A DNA stretch of 64,000 nucleotides from assembly GCA_037479115.1 (NCBI GenBank), contig JBBFLK010000001.1, positions 1 to 64,000 of the forward strand. Reading direction: 5' to 3'. The stretch is from Anaerohalosphaeraceae bacterium (lineage in GTDB: Bacteria; Planctomycetota; Phycisphaerae; Sedimentisphaerales; Anaerohalosphaeraceae). The translations under genes were made by a program, and so were the position numbers. Positions 26,311 to 35,826 of this stretch are shown in pieces; position 1 is the first letter of the stretch, and each line of letters begins with the position of its first letter. The notes under the pieces were generated by a model. It was given only the letters and a program-made list of their open reading frames with translations. It searched no databases and was not told the origin of the DNA.

Positions 26311-26631
26311 TTATTCAATGATGGGGGTCTTGAGGGCTTCCAGTTCCTCCGCGGTGAGGGCATCCGTGAAGGCGACGGCCTGGCCGCGGGCACGGGGCTG
26401 GTAGGGGTCGATTCGGCGGCAGCGGCGCTGAATGGTGCGCCCGTCCGGCAGGCGGAAGGTCAGGATGCCGTTTTGAAAGGGAATGGCGTTGGCAAAGATG
26501 TAGGCCCCGCTTTGGCTGATGTTCAGAACAAATCCTTCGGTGTACAAGTCGGAATCTTCGGCGCTGATGGCCGCCCGGACATCTTCGCGGGCTTTGTAGC
26601 GGACGCTTTTTCTTCGTTCTTCCATCTGCAT
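26311..26631 (-). CDS. PilZ-domain protein (c-di-GMP binding)
   Basis: The 106-residue single-domain product has the c-di-GMP-binding arginines in RRKSVRYKAR near the N-terminus and the NISQSGAYI strand, equivalent to the (D/N)xSxxG motif. A stand-alone PilZ is typically a receptor that passes c-di-GMP levels to a partner. The partner is not evident here. Confidence 0.8.
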   Translation of the reverse strand: MQMEERRKSVRYKAREDVRAAISAEDSDLYTEGFVLNISQSGAYIFANAIPFQNGILTFRLPDGRTIQRRCRRIDPYQPRARGQAVAFTDALTAEELEALKTPIIE

Positions 26632-26716
26632 TCTTCGGCCCTTGCATTTGGTTTCAGATGATTGCGTAAGGCCATTGTAAATTATCGGCAGAAAGAAGCA
26701 ACTGTTTTACGCAATT

Positions 26717-27592
26717 TTATTCCCAGAGAGGGCTTAGGCGTTTGCGTTCGTCGGCATTTTGGGCTTCGGGTCTTGTCCAGACAGCCAGCTCGAGGGCATG
26801 CCGGCAGGGGCAGCGGTCATCGGCAAGCGGTTCGCTGCCTGCCAGCAGTTCTTCAAGCAGATGGACGGCATTGTCCGTAGCGGTGTGAAGATTGCCGATA
26901 ATTTCCTGCAGAAGAGACTGCTGGGACTGGTTGGGGTCGTGGGGCCGCCAGCAGTCGTAATCGGTAATCAGGGCCAGCAGGGCATAGCACATCTGGGCTT
27001 CGCGGGCGAGTTTGGCCTCGGGCAGGGCGGTCATTCCAATCAGGTCAGCCCCCCATTGGCGGTGCATCTGAGATTCGGCGCGGGTGGAAAACTGGGGCCC
27101 TTCCATGCAGACATAGGTGCCCGACGAATGGACCCGAAAGGGCAGCCGGCGGCTGACGGTGAGGAGCTGCTGACGAAGCCGGGTGCAGCAGGGCTGGGCA
27201 AACTCAACATGAACGGCACCGAGGACATCAAAAAAACTGGACCGCCGGCGGAAGGTCTTGTCGATAAACTGGTCCGCCAAAACGACTTCTTTGGGGGCGT
27301 ATTCCTCTCGAAGAGAGCCGACGGCTCCGCTGGCAAGGATGACGCGGACGCCGAGAGATTTGAGGGCGAAGATGTTGGCGGCATACGGGATGCAGGAAGG
27401 GCTCAGGCAATGTCCCCGGCCGTGGCGGTTCAGAAAGGCGATGCGGCGGCCGGCAAAGGTGCCGATTTGGATGGGGGCGCTGGGCTTGCCGAAGGGGGTA
27501 TCCGGAAACACTTCTTCGATGTCGGCAAGACGGGCGGCAAAGGCGTCGCCGAGCCCCGTTCCTCCGATGACTGCAATCTGCGGCTTGTCCAT
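26717..27592 (-). CDS. mtnP: S-methyl-5'-thioadenosine / purine nucleoside phosphorylase
   Basis: The 291-residue product has the PNP/MTAP family hallmarks: IGGTGLGD at the phosphate loop, GRRIAFLNRHGRGH, the central VRVILASGAVGSL, and SSGTYVCMEGPQFSTRAESQMHRQWGADLIGMT (region). It cleaves MTA or purine nucleosides with phosphate, so it belongs to methionine/purine salvage. The MEGPQFST motif favours MTAP over classical PNP. Exact specificity (MTA versus inosine) cannot be fixed from sequence alone. Confidence 0.87.
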   Translation of the reverse strand: MDKPQIAVIGGTGLGDAFAARLADIEEVFPDTPFGKPSAPIQIGTFAGRRIAFLNRHGRGHCLSPSCIPYAANIFALKSLGVRVILASGAVGSLREEYAPKEVVLADQFIDKTFRRRSSFFDVLGAVHVEFAQPCCTRLRQQLLTVSRRLPFRVHSSGTYVCMEGPQFSTRAESQMHRQWGADLIGMTALPEAKLAREAQMCYALLALITDYDCWRPHDPNQSQQSLLQEIIGNLHTATDNAVHLLEELLAGSEPLADDRCPCRHALELAVWTRPEAQNADERKRLSPLWE

Positions 27593-27613
27593 AAGCGGTC
27601 CCAGACAATTGGG

Positions 27614-28954
27614 TTATTGGGAGAAATAGCGTTTGGCAAACTGGATAAAGTACGGCCAGTTGGGGCCGGTGGTGTGTCCGCCTTCGTGCTGACGGAAGGC
27701 GATGTCGCCGTCGATGAGCGTGCCCTCCGGCGGAAAGACGGTCGTCCTCATACTTTTTTTGCCGAGCAGCTCATAAACGGGGCCGGCCATCGCCCCGCCG
27801 AGGAACATCCCTTTAGCGTCAATCCAGGGGCCTTCCACCGGGGAGGAACCGGCGCTGATGAAGACGGGCCGCGGGGCACAAAGGGCGACAAGATGATGGC
27901 CGTCCACGGGCAGGTCTTCCTGGGTGAGCGGACCGGCGTATTTGAGAAAATTGCCGGCAAACCAGTGGTATTCGGCGGGCGAGGCGAGGTTTTCCACCTG
28001 TTCGCCGAAGATACGATGCAGGAGTTTGACGCCGCCGGCGCCGGAGGAGCCGATAAAGGCGATGGCGAACCGCGTATCGTAGGCCATCGCAACGGCGGCG
28101 GCCTTTCCGTAGCGGGACAGGCCCTCGATTCCTACACGCCTGGCGTCGACATCCGGGTCGGTTTCGAAATAATCGAGGACCCGGCTTGCTCCCCACGCCC
28201 AGGCCCGCAGACAGCCCCAGTCGTCAGGTTTTCGGGGTTGACCTTTGTTGACCAGGCCGATGATGCCCTCGCGCAGGCCGGCGCCATTATCGGCCTGGAT
28301 ACTGACGGGATTGAGAACGGCCCAGCCCCAGCCCTCTTTAAGAAGCTGCTGCTTCCAGGTGAGCTCGCCCGCACGCGGTCTTTCGACCCAGCCGGGAAAG
28401 CCGAATTCGAGGATGACGGGGACGGGTTTGTCTGCGCCGGCGGGGGTACCGAGTGTCAGCCGGATGATGACTTCGACGGCCGGATAGGAGGAGTTGTCAA
28501 CGATGCCTTCCAGCTGCTTGATTTTGACGGGAAAATCGCCGTCTTTGTCTTCTTTGACGTCCGTGACTTTCCATTGGACGGACGGGACATTGGCGGGAAC
28601 GCGTCCGTAGATTTCGCGGTCAAACAGTTCGAGGATTTCGGCCCGCCGAGCCGGCCATTGGTCGGGGCGGGTTACTCGAGTGCCGTTGTTAAATTCGAGA
28701 GGGTCAGGAAGGAAGTAGGGCGGAACTTTTGCCTCATCGGCGTTGGCGGCGTTGGGGGCCTTGGGGTCGCCGGAAGGACCCGGGCGGAGCGAGGCAATGC
28801 CCAGCTGTTCCATCATTTGTTTGTGGTCGGCGGCGCTGAGCTCCGAAATCCGCCGGCGCTCTTCCGGAGAAACCTGAGCCGAAAGCAGACCGGCCATGGT
28901 TGTCCACAGGACAACGGCAAACGCCGCTTTTCCAGCGCTGTGTATTATCCGCAT
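27614..28954 (-). CDS. Secreted CE15-like glucuronoyl esterase
   Basis: The 446-residue product starts at MRIIHSAGKAAF, giving a normal signal peptide (about 1-26); an upstream in-frame start would add 50 residues with no signal. It is an alpha/beta hydrolase with the CE15 nucleophile motif GLSRYGK (Ser280) and catalytic His427 in HEGGHTTGPNW. CE15 enzymes break esters between glucuronoxylan and lignin; a role in plant or algal biomass use fits the other secreted hydrolases here. Confidence 0.83.
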   Translation of the reverse strand: MRIIHSAGKAAFAVVLWTTMAGLLSAQVSPEERRRISELSAADHKQMMEQLGIASLRPGPSGDPKAPNAANADEAKVPPYFLPDPLEFNNGTRVTRPDQWPARRAEILELFDREIYGRVPANVPSVQWKVTDVKEDKDGDFPVKIKQLEGIVDNSSYPAVEVIIRLTLGTPAGADKPVPVILEFGFPGWVERPRAGELTWKQQLLKEGWGWAVLNPVSIQADNGAGLREGIIGLVNKGQPRKPDDWGCLRAWAWGASRVLDYFETDPDVDARRVGIEGLSRYGKAAAVAMAYDTRFAIAFIGSSGAGGVKLLHRIFGEQVENLASPAEYHWFAGNFLKYAGPLTQEDLPVDGHHLVALCAPRPVFISAGSSPVEGPWIDAKGMFLGGAMAGPVYELLGKKSMRTTVFPPEGTLIDGDIAFRQHEGGHTTGPNWPYFIQFAKRYFSQ

Positions 28955-29026
28955 ACTTTTTTCTATACTGGATAGGGTCGCCGGATGCAACAGTCTTTTA
29001 AAGGTTTTAACAAAGCGGTGCCGCTC

Positions 29027-29077
29027 TGGATTCCCGCCTTCCTCCTTCGCGGAAGCTTCGAAGGACAGGCCGCAGGA
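29027..29077. repeat. Copy of dispersed repeat (CTTCGCGGAAGCTTCGAAGG type)
   Basis: Begins TGGATTCCCGCC and runs into a block containing AAGCTTCGAAGGACAGG. A close copy lies at 46813-46860. It lies between the CE15-like gene and the next minus-strand gene. The rest of this 206-base gap holds nothing recognised. Confidence 0.75.
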
Positions 29078-29160
29078 AGGACCGTAGGTTTGTTGGACAT
29101 ACAAATATTTCCTCCGGAAAAAGCAAGGGATTTGAGGGTTTTGGAGACCTCTTCAGCGGC

Positions 29161-31224
29161 TTATCGGCGGGGGGAGGGTTTGAGGATTTGGAGGAGGCGG
29201 ATGTGGTCATCAGTCCACAGATCGACAGAGGCGGCGGATTCGGGCAGGGGGCTGGCGGCGGACTGAAGGAGCGGGTTTTCGAGCGGTTCTTTGGCGGGAG
29301 AGAGCAGGAGCCAATCGGAGGAAAGGGCGCCGAACTGCTCATCGGGATAGGTTTCCAGCCAAAGGCAGTGAAGCTGGAAGTGTTCGGCCAGTTTGCGGAC
29401 GACCTGAATCAGGTCCAGATGAATGGAGGACAGGTGAAAGGCCAGGACGCCGTCGGGTTTGATGTGTTTGAGGTAGATTTCCATCGCCTGGCTGGTGAGC
29501 AGGTGGACGGGCACGGCATCGCTGCTGAAGGCGTCAAGGACAAGGATGTCGAAGTTTTGCGGAGATTCCCGTTCGAGGGACAGCCGGCCGTCGCCCAAAA
29601 CAATCTGGATGTCGGCTTGGCTGTCGGACAGGTAGGTGAAATACTTTCTCGCCAGCCGTTCGACGGCGGGGTTGATTTCATAAAAGCGGATGACATCGCC
29701 TTTCCGTCCATAATAGGCGATGGTGCCCACGCCCAGCCCGATGACGCCGATGCGGCGAGGCGGATGCTGAGGATTGGAGCGGATGAGCAGACCGATGCCG
29801 CTGTTGAACCCGTAATAGGCGGTTGGGAGATGCCGTTTGTCCGGATGCTGGAACTGAAGACCGTGGAAGGTCGTGCCGTGCTGGAGGAGCCGTTTGTGCA
29901 GGAGGGGGTTGTCCCAATCATCTTCCCAGACGGTCAGAACGCCGAAGAAGTTGCGGGCGTGATCGATGGCCCGCTGGTTTTGGGTGGTGCGGCGGCCGAC
30001 GAGGAAGATGCCCGTAAGTCCGACGACGGCAAGGGCGGCAATATAGGCAATTTTTCGCCGGCGGCCCTGGATATACCGGCGGTCGGTCAGGACGACGAGA
30101 ATCACGGCCAAAAGGACGGCTAAGTGGAGTTCCACATAGGTTTTAAAGAGCAATGGGGCCAGGATGGAGACAAAGATGCCGCCGAGTGCACCGCCGGCGG
30201 CAATAAGCAGATAATAGGCGGTCAAATGGCGGGGATGCGGGCGGAGGGCATACAGTTCCCCATGGCAGACCATACAGCAGCAGAAGAGAAGAAAACTGTA
30301 AAGTCCGATAATCAGTGTGATATTAGGCCTTTTTTCTTCAATAATGCGGGCCATGATGATGCCTAAAATGCTCACAATAAACAGGGTCAGGAAAAGGGGG
30401 CGTTTGTACCAGCGAGGGCTGTCAAAACAGATTATAAAAGACAGGAGATATAAGCTTAATGGGAGAATCCATAAAAAGGGTACGACGGCAATATCCTGGG
30501 TAATTTTTTCGGTGACGGCCAGCAGGAGCGTGGAAGCGACCGCGGGCAAAGAAAGCCAGAGAAGGCAGGATGAACCCTTCAAAGGTCCTGCTGAATTCTC
30601 TTTTTTTTGGGATGATGGGGAGGATGGGGTGTTTAAAAAGAGGTTGATTGCACAAACAGCACAAGTGACAGCATAAAAAAGAAATAAGGAAGACCAAAAC
30701 AGGGCCTGCTGCTGACGGGTCAAAAGGGGTTCAAAGATAAACGGATAGGAAATAAGGGCTAATAACGAGCCGATGTTGCTGAGGGCATAAAGACGGTAGG
30801 GAATAAAAGCGGGGTCGATTCGGCAAATCCAGGATTGGAGAAGCGGGCCTGTGGAAGAAAGGAGAAAATAAGGAAGGCCGATGCAGACAAGGCATATCCA
30901 TAATATTTGAATAATCGGGTTGGTTTCGGGCGTCGGTTTCAGCTGTGCCGGCGGGATGATTCGAAAGGCCAGTACGGCGGCGGCAAGGAGCAGGAGCAGA
31001 TGCAGGACGGCCTGCAGGCGGGCGGGCAGGCGGCGAAGGGCGTGGGCATAGGCGTAGCCGGCCAGCAGGAGCAGCTGGAAAAAGAGCATGCAGGCGGTCC
31101 ACACTTCGGGTGTGCCGCCGAACCAGGGGGTCAGAAAGCGCCCAAACAGCGGCTGCACCTGAAAAAGCAGGAACGCCCCGGCAAAGACACCCGCCGCAAA
31201 AAAAAGGAAAACTCGTTTTTGCAT
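29161..31224 (-). CDS. Fused membrane / spermidine-synthase-like protein
   Basis: The product of about 687 residues has an N-terminal half with many membrane segments (to about residue 420) and a C-terminal Rossmann domain. The latter has IGVIGLGVGTIAYYG, FYEINPAVERLA and LVLDAFSSDAVPVHL, the spermidine-synthase-like aminopropyltransferase fold. Such fusions are common in planctomycetes and other bacteria and are often annotated as fused MFS/spermidine synthase. True polyamine synthesis is not shown. Start at MQKRVF (31224) or eight codons upstream. Confidence 0.75.
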   Translation of the reverse strand: MQKRVFLFFAAGVFAGAFLLFQVQPLFGRFLTPWFGGTPEVWTACMLFFQLLLLAGYAYAHALRRLPARLQAVLHLLLLLAAAVLAFRIIPPAQLKPTPETNPIIQILWICLVCIGLPYFLLSSTGPLLQSWICRIDPAFIPYRLYALSNIGSLLALISYPFIFEPLLTRQQQALFWSSLFLFYAVTCAVCAINLFLNTPSSPSSQKKENSAGPLKGSSCLLWLSLPAVASTLLLAVTEKITQDIAVVPFLWILPLSLYLLSFIICFDSPRWYKRPLFLTLFIVSILGIIMARIIEEKRPNITLIIGLYSFLLFCCCMVCHGELYALRPHPRHLTAYYLLIAAGGALGGIFVSILAPLLFKTYVELHLAVLLAVILVVLTDRRYIQGRRRKIAYIAALAVVGLTGIFLVGRRTTQNQRAIDHARNFFGVLTVWEDDWDNPLLHKRLLQHGTTFHGLQFQHPDKRHLPTAYYGFNSGIGLLIRSNPQHPPRRIGVIGLGVGTIAYYGRKGDVIRFYEINPAVERLARKYFTYLSDSQADIQIVLGDGRLSLERESPQNFDILVLDAFSSDAVPVHLLTSQAMEIYLKHIKPDGVLAFHLSSIHLDLIQVVRKLAEHFQLHCLWLETYPDEQFGALSSDWLLLSPAKEPLENPLLQSAASPLPESAASVDLWTDDHIRLLQILKPSPRR

Positions 31225-31342
31225 AAGGAAAGTATATGGTTTTCGCATTCCGGCGGCAACGAACAGTTTCTTTTGGCTTGTTATTCAGGGAAGGAGCAAA
31301 TACAATGACCCTCAAAATCCGAAAGAAAACAGGTTTTGGTAG

Positions 31343-33196
31343 ATGGAATTAAAAGCCCATCCAGATTTATATAAAAGAACGGTCAAGGGAACATTTTGGC
31401 TTTTTTCCGGTCGGCTCTTTCAGCAGCTGCTTGGTTATTTGAAATGGATTGTTCTGGCCCGCTTTCTTCATCCGAGGGACTTCGGCAGTTTCGGGCTGGT
31501 TATGCTGCTGACGGAAATTTTCAATACATTTACCCAGCCGGGTTTTCATTCGTCTTTAATCCAGAAAAAGGAGTCAATTCATCCCTATTTGAATTCTGTT
31601 TGGACATTCGGGATTCTTCGGGGGCTGATTCTTTGTTTAATTCTTTGGGCGGCGGCTCCGGGGTGGGTGAGTTTCTTTGAGGGGCGATGGGAATGGTCGG
31701 AAAAGGAGATTCTGGAGCCGAAGGGGTTTCTTAAAACCATCCGGGAGGGGCGAACTCCGCTGGATGAGGATTTGGCAAGCCGCATCGGGACTTTGGATTT
31801 GGATTCGCGGACAGCGGCACAGATTTTGACGGAGATATGCCGTACGAGTGATTTGCGCGCGGCCGCGGAGGCCTCTTCCATTCACTGGTCATCTTATGCA
31901 CGGAGTTTCTTTGGCAAGCAGCTGGAGGCAGAGGGGCTCTATCGAGTCAACCGCCTGCTGCTGGAGGACGCATATCCGTCTTTTTTTCAGCGGAAAATTG
32001 TTGACCGTCCTGAGGTGATTTGGCTGATTCGAGTATTTGGAATTCTGCTGTTTGTCGGGACTTTTGAAAATATCTGTCTGCTTTTTTTCCAGAAAGAACT
32101 TCGATTTTCGAGATTGTTTTGGCTTCAAAGCACGGCTTCGCTGGCCTCCAGTCTGTCGGCAATCTGTTTGGCCATTTGGACCCGAAGCGTCTGGGCTCTG
32201 CTGGGCGGCCAGGCGGCGGATGTTCTCTGCCGGCTGCTTTTGGGATACTGGGTTTATCCGTACCGCCCGCAGTTCGAGCTGGATTTGGAAAAGCTCAAAC
32301 CGCTGTGGACATTCGGCAAATGGATTACTTTATCCGGAATACTCGGCTTTCTTCTGTCGCATGGGGATGATTTGGTTGTCGGGAAGATGCTGGGGGTTGC
32401 GGCGCTGGGCTTTTACGGGATGGCCTACAAGATTTCCAATCTGCCGACGACGGAAATTACCAATGTTCTCCTTCAGGTGGCTTTTCCGGCGTATTCGAAA
32501 CTTCAGGATGACCCGGTGCGGCTTCAGCAGGCTTATTTCAAGATGGTTTCTGTGGCGGCGGCGGCGACCTTCTGGTTTTCGGGGCTGATTTTTCTGTGTG
32601 CAGAGGATATTGTGCTTCTTTTGCTCGGTGAAAAGTGGAGGCCGATTATCCCGTGTATTCGGGTGTTGTCGCTGTGGGGCTGTGTTCGGCCTTTGGGGGC
32701 GACTTCGGGGTCTGTTTTCTTAAGTCGGGGCAAACCGTCGTATCAGGGCTGGACGCAGGCAGTCAAGTTAATTTTAATGGCGGCCCTGATTTATCCGCTG
32801 ACCCGAATGTACGGTTTTACCGGGACAGGAATGGCGGTGCTGCTGAGTGCAGTTTTTGTGCAGATTCCTGTTCTTTGGCTTTTGGCTCAGCTGCTTCAAT
32901 GCTCGAGCGGGCGTCTTTTGAGAGCCCTGTGGGTTCCATCGGCGGGTTTAATCGGGATGTTCGCGGGCGGGGCTTTGCTGACGGTCCTGTTCGGAAACGA
33001 CCCGTCCGGCATCCGATTGGCGGCGGTTGGATTGGGTTCGACGGTTTGTTTTGCCGGATGCCTCTGGCTGGCGGATGCTCTGTCCGAGAGACAGTTTTAT
33101 CAATTTTTTCACGAACAGATTCTTTTTTTGAAAAGGGCCGCAGTGCATTATGTCCACTTCGACGGGTTCCAGAAGGGTTTTGCTGATCGGGATTGA
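31343..33196 (+). CDS. Wzx-like polysaccharide flippase with an inserted domain
   Basis: The 617-residue product begins and ends like an O-antigen/teichoic-acid flippase of the MATE/Wzx type: FWLFSGRLFQQLLGYLKWIVLARFL at the start (region), and GKWITLSGILGFLLSHGDDLVVGKM in the second half (region). It is about 115 residues longer than usual. Residues about 112-228 form an extra, mostly charged helical block (EWSEKEILEP to FQRKIVDRPE) between two membrane segments. It opens the EPS locus and probably moves lipid-linked repeat units across the inner membrane. Confidence 0.82.
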   Translation: MELKAHPDLYKRTVKGTFWLFSGRLFQQLLGYLKWIVLARFLHPRDFGSFGLVMLLTEIFNTFTQPGFHSSLIQKKESIHPYLNSVWTFGILRGLILCLILWAAAPGWVSFFEGRWEWSEKEILEPKGFLKTIREGRTPLDEDLASRIGTLDLDSRTAAQILTEICRTSDLRAAAEASSIHWSSYARSFFGKQLEAEGLYRVNRLLLEDAYPSFFQRKIVDRPEVIWLIRVFGILLFVGTFENICLLFFQKELRFSRLFWLQSTASLASSLSAICLAIWTRSVWALLGGQAADVLCRLLLGYWVYPYRPQFELDLEKLKPLWTFGKWITLSGILGFLLSHGDDLVVGKMLGVAALGFYGMAYKISNLPTTEITNVLLQVAFPAYSKLQDDPVRLQQAYFKMVSVAAAATFWFSGLIFLCAEDIVLLLLGEKWRPIIPCIRVLSLWGCVRPLGATSGSVFLSRGKPSYQGWTQAVKLILMAALIYPLTRMYGFTGTGMAVLLSAVFVQIPVLWLLAQLLQCSSGRLLRALWVPSAGLIGMFAGGALLTVLFGNDPSGIRLAAVGLGSTVCFAGCLWLADALSERQFYQFFHEQILFLKRAAVHYVHFDGFQKGFADRD

Positions 33197-34733
33197 CGGC
33201 GGGTGCTGGTCTCTTCTGAATCGGGCCATAGACGCAGGCGCGATGCCGTGTTTGAAGGCCTTGCGGGAACAGGGGTCCTGGGGGAATCTTTTGTCAACAA
33301 TTCCGCCGAAAACGCCTGCCGCCTGGGGGGCTTTTCAAACCGGCAGGAATCCGGGAGCGAATGGAGTTTTTGATTTTGCCTGGTGGGATCGGGCTTCTCG
33401 GCAGACCCGATGTGCCAGCGCCGCCTCGCTGGAAGAAACAATTTGGGAGATTGCCGGTCGGGCCGGCAGGCGTGTTGGGCTTCTGAATGTTCCCATGACC
33501 TATCCGCCCCGTCCGATTCCGGGAATGGTGGTTTGCGGACTTCTGACCCCTTCGATGGATTCGGAATGGACCTATCCGCCTTCTTTGAAATCGGAGCTGC
33601 TGAAGGCAGTGCCCGGGTATCATATTTTTAATCTGGACGATATGCCGTTTCGGGAGGTTCAAAAGAACCCGGAGCTGTTTTTGTCAATGATGTCGGATGC
33701 CGTGGACAAACGCGGAAAAGCAGCTCGTTTTTTGCTCGAGCAGGAGCCCTTTGATGTTTTTATGGTTCATTTTCAGGCCAGTGATGTCGTCCAGCACGGC
33801 CTTTGGGGATTTTTGAGTCCCGACCATCCGGATTACAACGAAGCGGTCTGCCGGCTTGCTTTTGAGCGGTTCTATCGGAAACTTGATGAAGAAATTCAGC
33901 ATACCCTGGAGCTTTTTCAGAAGCGTTCTATCGGTCCGACCGTGACGTTCGTGCTTTCGGATCATGGATTTCAGACGCACAGAAAAAGAGTTCACCTGGG
34001 GTATTTCTTGGTTGAAAAAGGGTTCCTGCGGGTGAAACAGCCGGATTTTTCTGCTCGGATGAAGAATTGGATGAGCTGTTTGACAGGCAGGAGGATTCCC
34101 TCCCGACCGGATTTTGACTGGGAGAGGAGCCGTGTGTTTTCCTTCAGTCAGGGCAATGACGGCTTTCTTTATTTTCTGGAAGAGAATCAGTCTGCCCGCC
34201 TTCGAACTGAAGAGGAATTGAGAAGAAGTCTTGACTCGCTGAGCGACCCGGAGACAGGCCAAAAAGTAGTCCGGCACATCTGGCGACGGGAAGAGCTGTA
34301 TCGGGGGAAGTATGCGGACCGGATGCCGGACTGGGTCCTGCAGCCGATTGACGGCTATTCGTTTACCGGAGATTATGCGGCTTCCCAGAAAGAGCTCTTT
34401 CGGCCCGTTCAGCTCGGCCGTGATTTTCATATCGGGATGCATCATCCCGAAGGAATATTGGCGGTTTTTGGCGATTCAGTCAAACAAGGGATATCATTGC
34501 AGGGAGTCCGTCTGATTGATTTGGCTCCGACGATACTGGCGTTGCTGGGAACAGCGGTTCCGGCGGAGATGGAGGGACGGGTTTTGACGGAGCTGTTTTG
34601 CGGACTGGAGGACTCGGCAAGGACCGCCGGCTCTCAACCACCAAATCCTGCGGTTCGGGAAGAAGGGGTTTATTCCGACGAGGAGGCGGCGCAGATTGAA
34701 AAGCGTCTTCGGGACCTTGGGTATATCGAGTAG
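33150..34733 (+). CDS. Alkaline-phosphatase-superfamily phosphodiesterase/nucleotide pyrophosphatase
   Basis: The 527-residue product has LLIGIDGG (metal site) followed by SIPP/TIPPKTPAAWGAFQTG (Thr/Ser nucleophile region), VLSDHGF and HHPEGILAVFGD, all features of the type I phosphodiesterase branch. It has no signal peptide. It overlaps the flippase by 47 bases. In EPS loci such proteins may add or remove phosphate-linked groups; that is inference. Confidence 0.8.
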   Translation: MSTSTGSRRVLLIGIDGGCWSLLNRAIDAGAMPCLKALREQGSWGNLLSTIPPKTPAAWGAFQTGRNPGANGVFDFAWWDRASRQTRCASAASLEETIWEIAGRAGRRVGLLNVPMTYPPRPIPGMVVCGLLTPSMDSEWTYPPSLKSELLKAVPGYHIFNLDDMPFREVQKNPELFLSMMSDAVDKRGKAARFLLEQEPFDVFMVHFQASDVVQHGLWGFLSPDHPDYNEAVCRLAFERFYRKLDEEIQHTLELFQKRSIGPTVTFVLSDHGFQTHRKRVHLGYFLVEKGFLRVKQPDFSARMKNWMSCLTGRRIPSRPDFDWERSRVFSFSQGNDGFLYFLEENQSARLRTEEELRRSLDSLSDPETGQKVVRHIWRREELYRGKYADRMPDWVLQPIDGYSFTGDYAASQKELFRPVQLGRDFHIGMHHPEGILAVFGDSVKQGISLQGVRLIDLAPTILALLGTAVPAEMEGRVLTELFCGLEDSARTAGSQPPNPAVREEGVYSDEEAAQIEKRLRDLGYIE

Positions 34734-34734
34734 A

Positions 34735-35613
34735 TTAAATCCTTGCTGTATCTTGAGGCGAAACTGCAGACAGCGGATAGCCGTATTGGAGCATTTTTCC
34801 CCGGCAGAGGGTTTCGATGAGAGACAGATTTTCGGGGCCGTAAAAGCTCAGCCAGTCGGTTTCATAATTGCCCTTCGGCTGATATTGGCGGTTCAGATAG
34901 GGCCGAATGTCGCGTTTGACCGGAAGGCCGAGTCGGGAGGCAAGGTCTCGGATGGCCTGGATTTTGTCCTGGAGGAAGGTTTCGTATTTCAGCAGGAGCA
35001 TTCGGTCTTTGTATTGTTCATAAATCTCGAGGATGCGGTTCCAGCGAAGGGCCTGGGTTGCAATATAGTTGTTTCCTTTCGTGCCGAACAGGGTGCCGTC
35101 CAGAGCCAGTTTCCAGACGCTGCCGGGGGTTTGCTGAATCTGCTCAGCCGTCAGGTCTTCGGCGTTGCCGGGCAGTTTCAAAAAACTCAGGATGCTGCGG
35201 ATGTTGTCGCGCGGGTCCCGCAGAAGAAAGACATAACGGGCCTGGGGAAACAGGACCGTCAGTTGGTCCATATAGAAAATCAGGTCCGGTTCTTTGACAA
35301 TTTTTCTGGAAAACAGATAGCGGTATCGCTGGATGTACCACTCCAGCGGCAGTTCTTTCCGGAGCAGCTTGAATGGAATGGTTCCGGGAGTTCGCCAGAA
35401 CAAATCGATGGTTCTCTTTTGGCGTGTTGCGATAGCCAGCAGAGCGGCGATGGCCGATGAGCCGGTCTTGTAGTTGCCGCAGATGAAGATGGTGTCCGGA
35501 TGCAGTCTGGCTCCGAGATTTCGGATGCAGACGGGGGTTCTGGATTCTATTTTGTTCAGAATCCGATTGACTTTTTGCCGGATTTCTATGGGCAAAGCGC
35601 TCAGCAGCTCCAT
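34735..35613 (-). CDS. Sulfotransferase family protein
   Basis: The 292-residue product starts at MELLSALPIEI. An upstream in-frame TTG lies inside the predicted promoter, so it is not used. The PAPS 5'-phosphosulfate loop is ICGNYKTGSSAI; the 3'-phosphate site is VFLLRDPRDNIRS. It ends one base from the convergent phosphodiesterase stop. Inside an EPS locus it probably sulfates the polysaccharide, which fits the marine-type life inferred for related planctomycetes. Confidence 0.85.
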   Translation of the reverse strand: MELLSALPIEIRQKVNRILNKIESRTPVCIRNLGARLHPDTIFICGNYKTGSSAIAALLAIATRQKRTIDLFWRTPGTIPFKLLRKELPLEWYIQRYRYLFSRKIVKEPDLIFYMDQLTVLFPQARYVFLLRDPRDNIRSILSFLKLPGNAEDLTAEQIQQTPGSVWKLALDGTLFGTKGNNYIATQALRWNRILEIYEQYKDRMLLLKYETFLQDKIQAIRDLASRLGLPVKRDIRPYLNRQYQPKGNYETDWLSFYGPENLSLIETLCRGKMLQYGYPLSAVSPQDTARI

Positions 35614-35661
35614 GTTCCTTTTTGCGTGTCCCGGAATTTGCCGTCTGAAGGCATCGAAAGG

Positions 35662-35691
35662 ATTATAACAAAAACCGGACGCCGGGTTCAA
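35662..35691 (-). promoter_or_regulatory. Predicted promoter of the sulfotransferase gene
   Basis: TTGAAC (35691-35686), an 18-base spacer and TATAAT (35667-35662) on the minus strand. It shows that the sulfotransferase is transcribed separately and against the EPS genes around it. Confidence 0.7.
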
Positions 35692-35826
35692 TATTCACCC
35701 TTGGTGTTCTTGCGTTTTTTCTATGGTTCGGATAGCATACGTTTTTGGAGTGAAAAGACCTTTGTTGGAATCGCCGGGATTCAATAAAGCGGGAAAGACC
35801 GAATGTGAAGGAGTTGCCAGGATTCG

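Noticed and set aside
26759-28975. 738-codon plus-strand frame across mtnP and the CE15-like gene
   Set aside because: It spans two well-supported genes on the other strand and encodes no recognisable protein.
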